From contig DCVC01000310.1 of the NCBI GenBank assembly GCA_002328625.1, positions 208 to 15,449 of the forward strand: a stretch of 15,242 bases of DNA, read 5' to 3'. Each line of letters begins with the position of its first letter. The stretch's first letter is position 1. The notes beneath the pieces were generated by a model. It was not told the DNA's origin and did not search any database. It saw only the letters and a program-made list of their open reading frames with translations. Shown here piece after piece: positions 15,197 to 15,242 of the stretch. The position numbers and the translations under genes are program-made. This DNA comes from Bacteroidales bacterium UBA2198. GTDB lineage: Bacteria; Bacteroidota; Bacteroidia; Bacteroidales; VadinHA17.

Positions 15197-15242
15197 TGGG
15201 AATACTGGATGACTTAAAGCGTACCTACCGGAAAGGCAGCAG
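15196..15242 (+). CDS. Start of a further gene, probably a second rhomboid, cut by window end
   Basis: The ATG at 15196 shares its A with the stop of the rhomboid gene (TGATG). The 15 complete visible codons read MGILDDLKRTYRKGS and the frame stays open to the end. In Bacteroidota a second rhomboid beginning with a similar D-[DI]-[LI]-K-R-T/S segment often follows the first, so that is the best guess. Only 47 bases are visible and no catalytic motif can be checked. The overlap implies cotranslation with the preceding gene. Confidence 0.6.
   Translation, partial: MGILDDLKRTYRKGS

Noticed and set aside
1..15242. CRISPR arrays, tRNA or rRNA genes, insertion sequences, phage or plasmid genes
   Set aside because: No regularly spaced long repeats, cloverleaf-like sequence, transposase or integrase motifs were seen, and coding is continuous with ordinary chromosomal genes.

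Overview
The window looks like chromosomal DNA of a Bacteroidota member, probably Bacteroidales or a related order. Three signs support this. Candidate promoters fit the Bacteroidota pattern TTTG, about 20 bases, TAnnTTTG, most clearly at 14378-14409. Recognisable Shine-Dalgarno sites are scarce. Several gene products are typical of the phylum: an S41 lipoprotein protease, an endonuclease/exonuclease/phosphatase lipoprotein, and mutL followed by rhomboid genes. Base composition is moderately AT-rich and even throughout. I see no insertion sequence, phage gene, CRISPR array, tRNA or rRNA. No gene-free stretch exceeds 300 bases; the longest is 4304-4526.

Layout. (1) 1-1628 (+) is the 3' two-thirds or so of a copper-exporting P1B-type ATPase. 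It runs tail-to-tail into, and overlaps by 57 bp, an S41 (C-terminal processing) protease lipoprotein at 1572-2984 (-). (2) 3107-4303 (-) is a Gfo/Idh/MocA NAD(P)-dependent oxidoreductase. (3) 4304-4526 is a divergent regulatory region with a candidate promoter and inverted repeats. (4) 4527-11561 (+) is a seven-gene run: TetR regulator, TolC-like outer-membrane protein, HlyD-like adaptor lipoprotein, two ABC ATPases and two ABC-2 permeases. (5) 11568-12434 (-) is an endonuclease/exonuclease/phosphatase lipoprotein, divergent from (6) mutL (12558-14366, +), a rhomboid protease (14453-15196) and the first codons of another gene, probably a second rhomboid.

The centrepiece is the tripartite exporter. 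Its gene content matches the E. coli CecR-YbhGFSR system, but the double ATPase YbhF appears here as two separate genes and a dedicated outer-membrane factor is included. The two ATPases are degenerate in complementary ways. The first has lost the Q-loop Gln and the switch His but keeps LSGG. The second keeps Gln and His but has LPLG in place of LSGG. A heterodimer would therefore have one canonical and one degenerate ATP site. The adaptor would bridge the permease pair to the outer-membrane channel, and the TetR protein probably represses its own operon. The substrate cannot be read from sequence.

The exporter junctions carry unusual non-coding structure: short-period tandem repeats at three junctions and a perfect 18-bp palindrome spanning the adaptor stop and the first ATPase start. 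Nothing here is clearly a wholly new system. The most useful leads are the asymmetric ATPase pair, the junction repeats and palindrome, and a MutL whose metal-site residues appear replaced.
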